From assembly GCA_946413695.1 (NCBI GenBank), contig CAMKLV010000054.1:1-24467 (forward strand): DNA of 24,467 nt, in the 5' to 3' direction. This document shows positions 21,767 through 24,467 of this stretch, in pieces. The position numbers and the translations under genes are program-made. This stretch comes from Firm-04 sp946413695. GTDB taxonomy: Bacteria; Bacillota; Clostridia; Oscillospirales; Ruminococcaceae. The notes under the pieces were generated by a model. It was not told the origin of the DNA. It ran no database searches and saw nothing but the letters and a program-made list of their open reading frames with translations. The stretch's first letter is position 1; each line of letters begins with the position of its first letter.

Positions 21767-22738
21767 TTGGATATCACCAAAGCCGTTGACTCCGCGGTCA
21801 AAACGCTGATCCTGCTGCTTGCGGGCTTCACGCCGATGCTTCTGGCAGCCTGTATCCTGCTTGTCAGCAGAGATGATTCCTTTGAAACGCTCGCTTACAG
21901 CATCGCACTGCTGCTGGGCGGAGCGCTCGCAGCGTGGATCGCGGATAAATTCTATAAAATCCCGCTCAAAGACTTCTGCGGAACGCTGAACTTCCCGATC
22001 ATGATCTTTGTGATCATGGCGGCGGTGTTCTGGAGCATCTCTGCATGTTTCCTGTTCAACGGTCTCGAAATTGAGGGAAAGTTTCCGCGCTATTACGGCA
22101 ACATGTCCTCACTTTCCGCGCTCAAGGTGTTCGGCATTTCGTGGCTGACGCCGGTCGGCGAGGAGCTGCTCTACCGCTTTTCAATCACGAATCTGATCCG
22201 GCGCAAGCGCAAAGAGCCGATGATCAACGCCGCCGCAGTTGTGATCACTGCGGTTCTGTTCATGATTCCGCATCTGCTCGCAGGAACGGACAGCATGCTC
22301 AGCCTGTTTCTGTTCGGCTGCATTGCAGGATTCATCATCATCGAAACGAACAATATCATCTATCCGATCGTGTTCCATGTGATCTCGAATCTGACGAGCA
22401 TGCTGTTCTTTAACAAAATCGCCGCACATTCCCAGTCCAATGACTGGCTCTGGGTGACGCTGCCGCTGGCGCTTTGCTTCCTCGGCGGCATGATGTTCGC
22501 CGCGATCAAGCTCCGTCCGGAGGAACCGGATGAGGAAGACTCTGAGGAACCGGAGCCGAAACCGGAAGCAGATGATGATGATGATTTTGAAGGCGGGGAG
22601 GAAGAACCGCGTCTGCCGGGTGAGACCGTCTTCCGAGCAGAGGATCAGCCCGAACTGATCCGCGCTGAATACAGCGACGAGGATCAGAGCTACACCCATT
22701 ATTTTGACGGAGAATTAGACGATGATCCCAAAGAATGA
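21767..22738 (+). CDS. CPBP-family intramembrane metalloprotease with acidic tail
   Basis: A 323-residue membrane protein of the CPBP (CAAX protease/bacteriocin-processing, Abi) family. Several transmembrane helices precede the motifs: Glu132-Glu133-xxx-Arg137 in GEELLYR, His169 in FMIPHLL, and His204/Asn208 in HVISN. All expected catalytic positions are present. After the last helix (about 245) comes a ~75-residue cytoplasmic tail of very high Glu/Asp content, which most family members lack. I chose the TTG at 21767 because AAAGGATG lies eight bases upstream and the longer reading from 21707 would translate the hairpin element. It overlaps the next gene by 17 bases. Bacterial members process peptides or signal factors; the substrate is unknown. 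Confidence 0.88.
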   Translation: MDITKAVDSAVKTLILLLAGFTPMLLAACILLVSRDDSFETLAYSIALLLGGALAAWIADKFYKIPLKDFCGTLNFPIMIFVIMAAVFWSISACFLFNGLEIEGKFPRYYGNMSSLSALKVFGISWLTPVGEELLYRFSITNLIRRKRKEPMINAAAVVITAVLFMIPHLLAGTDSMLSLFLFGCIAGFIIIETNNIIYPIVFHVISNLTSMLFFNKIAAHSQSNDWLWVTLPLALCFLGGMMFAAIKLRPEEPDEEDSEEPEPKPEADDDDDFEGGEEEPRLPGETVFRAEDQPELIRAEYSDEDQSYTHYFDGELDDDPKE

Positions 22739-23546
22739 ACGCATCCGCCTCGGAGAGGCAGAATGTGAGACAGCATCCTTCGGCTCCGGCAGCCGGCATC
22801 TGATTATTCTGCCGGGCGCGGGCGATGCCTTCAAAACGGTCAAAGGCATGGCGCTCCCGCTCTCGCTGATGTACCGCAAATTCGCAAAGGTTTACCGCGT
22901 TCATTTCATCAGCCGCCGCTATGCAATGCCAAAGGGCTTCACCACGGCGGATATGGCAGATGATATCGCACGCATCATGGAGCAGCAGCAGATTCCGGAA
23001 GCAGATGTTTTCGGCGTCTCACAGGGCGGCATGATCGCGCAGCAGCTCGCGCTCCGGTATCCGGGCAAGGTCGGAAAACTGGTGCTCGCGGTAACATCCG
23101 CGCGCATGCACCCGATGACGCAGGAAACGCTCTCCGCATGGATGCTCTGGGATACCGTCGGCGCCTACGATCGCCTGATGCAGGATACCGCAGAGCGCTC
23201 CTATACGGAGGAATATCTGCGGAAAAACAAGCATCTGCTAAAAATTGTCAACCGCACAACTAAGCCTGCCGAGCCGAAACGCGCACAGATCATTTTTGCG
23301 TCCTGCCTTTCGCACGATGTCCTCGATCAGCTCGGGGAGATCGCAAACCCGACGCTTGTTATCGGTGCGGAGAAAGACCGCATTGTCGGCGGCGAGGCAT
23401 CAAGGCTGATCGCCGAACGCATCCCGAACAGCAAGCTCATCATGTATGAAGACTACAGCCACGCCGTCTATGACGAGGCAAAGGATTTTTACAGCCACGT
23501 GCTTGCGTGGCTGACGGAGCCTGAAAGGAGTCCGGTTCATGAATGA
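22722..23546 (+). CDS. Alpha/beta-hydrolase fold protein
   Basis: A 274-residue alpha/beta hydrolase. The oxyanion strand is LIILPGAGDAF, the nucleophile elbow is GVSQGG with Ser100, the acid is probably Asp219 (VIGAEKDRIVGG) and the base His247 (DYSHAVYDE), giving a full catalytic triad in normal order. It belongs to the esterase/lipase-like group that cannot be assigned a substrate. Its start lies within the 3' end of the CPBP gene (17-base overlap), and its stop overlaps ispE by eight bases, so the three are one translational unit. Confidence 0.9.
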   Translation: MIPKNERIRLGEAECETASFGSGSRHLIILPGAGDAFKTVKGMALPLSLMYRKFAKVYRVHFISRRYAMPKGFTTADMADDIARIMEQQQIPEADVFGVSQGGMIAQQLALRYPGKVGKLVLAVTSARMHPMTQETLSAWMLWDTVGAYDRLMQDTAERSYTEEYLRKNKHLLKIVNRTTKPAEPKRAQIIFASCLSHDVLDQLGEIANPTLVIGAEKDRIVGGEASRLIAERIPNSKLIMYEDYSHAVYDEAKDFYSHVLAWLTEPERSPVHE

Positions 23547-24390
23547 ATCCCTGATCATCCGCACACCGGCGAAGATCAATCTTTCGCTGGATATCACCGG
23601 CAGGCTGCCGAACGGCTATCACACAATGCGCAGCGTCTTTCAGACCGTCGGCATCTATGACACGCTGACACTGACCCGAACCGCCCCCGGCGAACCCCTG
23701 ACACTGACCTGCAATGTGCCGGATATCCCCTGCGATGCGCACAATCTTGTCTGGAAGGCGGCGGAAAAGCTGCTCGGTGAGCATCCCTGCGGATTGCAGA
23801 TCCATCTGGAAAAGCAGATTCCCTCGCAGGCGGGCATGGGCGGCGGCAGCTCGGATTGTGCCGCAGCGCTGAAAGGAATCCGCAGCCTGTTCAATCTGCC
23901 TGTGACAGACGATGCGCTGCATGAGATTGCGGCATCGCTCGGCGCAGACTGTGCATTTTTCCTCTATGGCGGCACCTGCTATGCGGAGGGCATCGGCGAC
24001 CGGCTGAAACCGCTGTCTCCCCTGCCGCGCTATCCGCTTGTGATCGCAAAGGGCAGCTCCGGCATCTCGACACCGGAGGCATACCGCCGTCTGGATGCCT
24101 ACCGCGCGCCCCTGCCGCAGGATACCGATCATGTGATCAGCGCGCTGGATAAAGGCGCAGATGCGTTGTTTTCAGTATGCGGCAACCATTTTGATGCGAT
24201 CACCGATCTGACCGAAGTCCGCCGTATCCGGCAGGTCATGAAGCAGTACGGACTGAATCCGGTTCTCTCGGGCAGCGGTGCGGCTGTGTTCGCCGGATGT
24301 TCTGACCGGAAACGCTGCGAGGCATGTGCCGCGGATCTCACGGACGAAGGTCTCGATTTCGTCACCGTCACCGAAACCGTGCCGGAGTGA
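23539..24390 (+). CDS. ispE: 4-diphosphocytidyl-2-C-methyl-D-erythritol kinase
   Basis: A 283-residue GHMP kinase of the MEP isoprenoid pathway, phosphorylating CDP-ME to CDP-ME-2-phosphate. Conserved features are PAKINLSLDITGR with catalytic Lys12, the GYHTMRSVFQTV strand, the ATP loop IPSQAGMGGGSSDCAAAL (about 95-111), catalytic Asp137 in GADCAFFL, and the third GHMP motif SGSGAAVFA near the C-terminus. Length matches the family. The ATG follows AAAGGAG. The product supplies undecaprenyl phosphate for wall synthesis, which fits the neighbouring murA. Confidence 0.96.
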   Translation: MNESLIIRTPAKINLSLDITGRLPNGYHTMRSVFQTVGIYDTLTLTRTAPGEPLTLTCNVPDIPCDAHNLVWKAAEKLLGEHPCGLQIHLEKQIPSQAGMGGGSSDCAAALKGIRSLFNLPVTDDALHEIAASLGADCAFFLYGGTCYAEGIGDRLKPLSPLPRYPLVIAKGSSGISTPEAYRRLDAYRAPLPQDTDHVISALDKGADALFSVCGNHFDAITDLTEVRRIRQVMKQYGLNPVLSGSGAAVFAGCSDRKRCEACAADLTDEGLDFVTVTETVPE

Positions 24391-24394
24391 TAGA

Positions 24395-24467
24395 GGTATC
24401 TCCGATGGATTGATAATGGGGACTCCGTCCCCAAGCCCCTGCTGGGGTCATTGACCCCAGACCCCAT
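24395..24467 (+). repeat. Dispersed hairpin element, copy E4 (ispE 3' end, cut by window end)
   Basis: GGTATCTCCGATGGATTGAT, AATGGGGAC..GTCCCC hairpin (24418-24432), then a TGGGGTCA/TGACCCCA stem (24443-24459). It starts four bases after the ispE stop and probably serves as its terminator; the T-run, if any, lies beyond the window. Confidence 0.75.

Overview
The window looks like chromosomal DNA of a Gram-positive, low-to-mid G+C clostridial bacterium, most likely an Oscillospirales/Ruminococcus-like gut or rumen organism. This is inferred from a CwlD-type amidase, single-chain PurL, MtaB, an EndoA-like MazF, MurA, a WalJ-like hydrolase, RlmH and IspE in clostridial style, strong AGGAGG-type ribosome binding sites, consensus sigma-A promoters, and an ECF sigma/anti-sigma pair with an acidic N-terminal motif often seen in Ruminococcus. 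No rRNA, tRNA or CRISPR array was seen.

Left third (1-8015) is accessory and mosaic. A cell-wall amidase gene is intact only at 7275-8015. Its leader, start codon, membrane anchor and first catalytic motif occur twice more, at 613-953 and 4941-5281. Both extra copies carry the same out-of-frame internal deletion and are followed by the same terminator and small inverted repeat. The three copies partition the region into cargo blocks: (i) an unrecognised minus-strand fragment, (ii) an ECF sigma factor plus a very large anti-sigma/sensor protein and an IS66 remnant with an internal stop, and (iii) gene fragments plus a DUF1016/YhcG-type nuclease split by a one-base frameshift. This resembles repeated insertion or recombination at the 5' end of one gene.

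Middle (8016-13343). The amidase and purL converge on a 260-bp non-coding stretch holding two inverted copies of a dispersed hairpin element around a bidirectional terminator. purL and mtaB (tRNA ms2t6A methylthiotransferase) lie on the minus strand.

Right half (13344-24467) is all plus strand. It starts with an HPr-fold protein lacking the phosphorylatable histidine and a 470-bp structured intergenic region. Next come an EndoA/MazF-like toxin with no visible antitoxin and two consecutive surface cyclophilins, each with a near-consensus promoter; the first has lost its catalytic arginine. A dense gene train follows: murA, a WalJ/YycJ-like MBL hydrolase, rlmH, a membrane protein, a degenerate nucleotidyltransferase plus HEPN pair, a CYTH protein, a 48-residue LRR-like microprotein, a CPBP-family membrane protease, an alpha/beta hydrolase and ispE. 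Many of these overlap or are closely spaced. The dispersed hairpin element recurs before the CPBP gene and after ispE, and probably marks transcript ends.

Themes are envelope biogenesis (amidase, MurA, IspE for undecaprenyl precursors, surface PPIases, ECF signalling) and nucleotide/RNA metabolism (PurL, MtaB, RlmH, MazF, HEPN-MNT-CYTH). The two places most worth following up are the amidase 5'-end mosaic and the HEPN/degenerate-MNT/CYTH trio.
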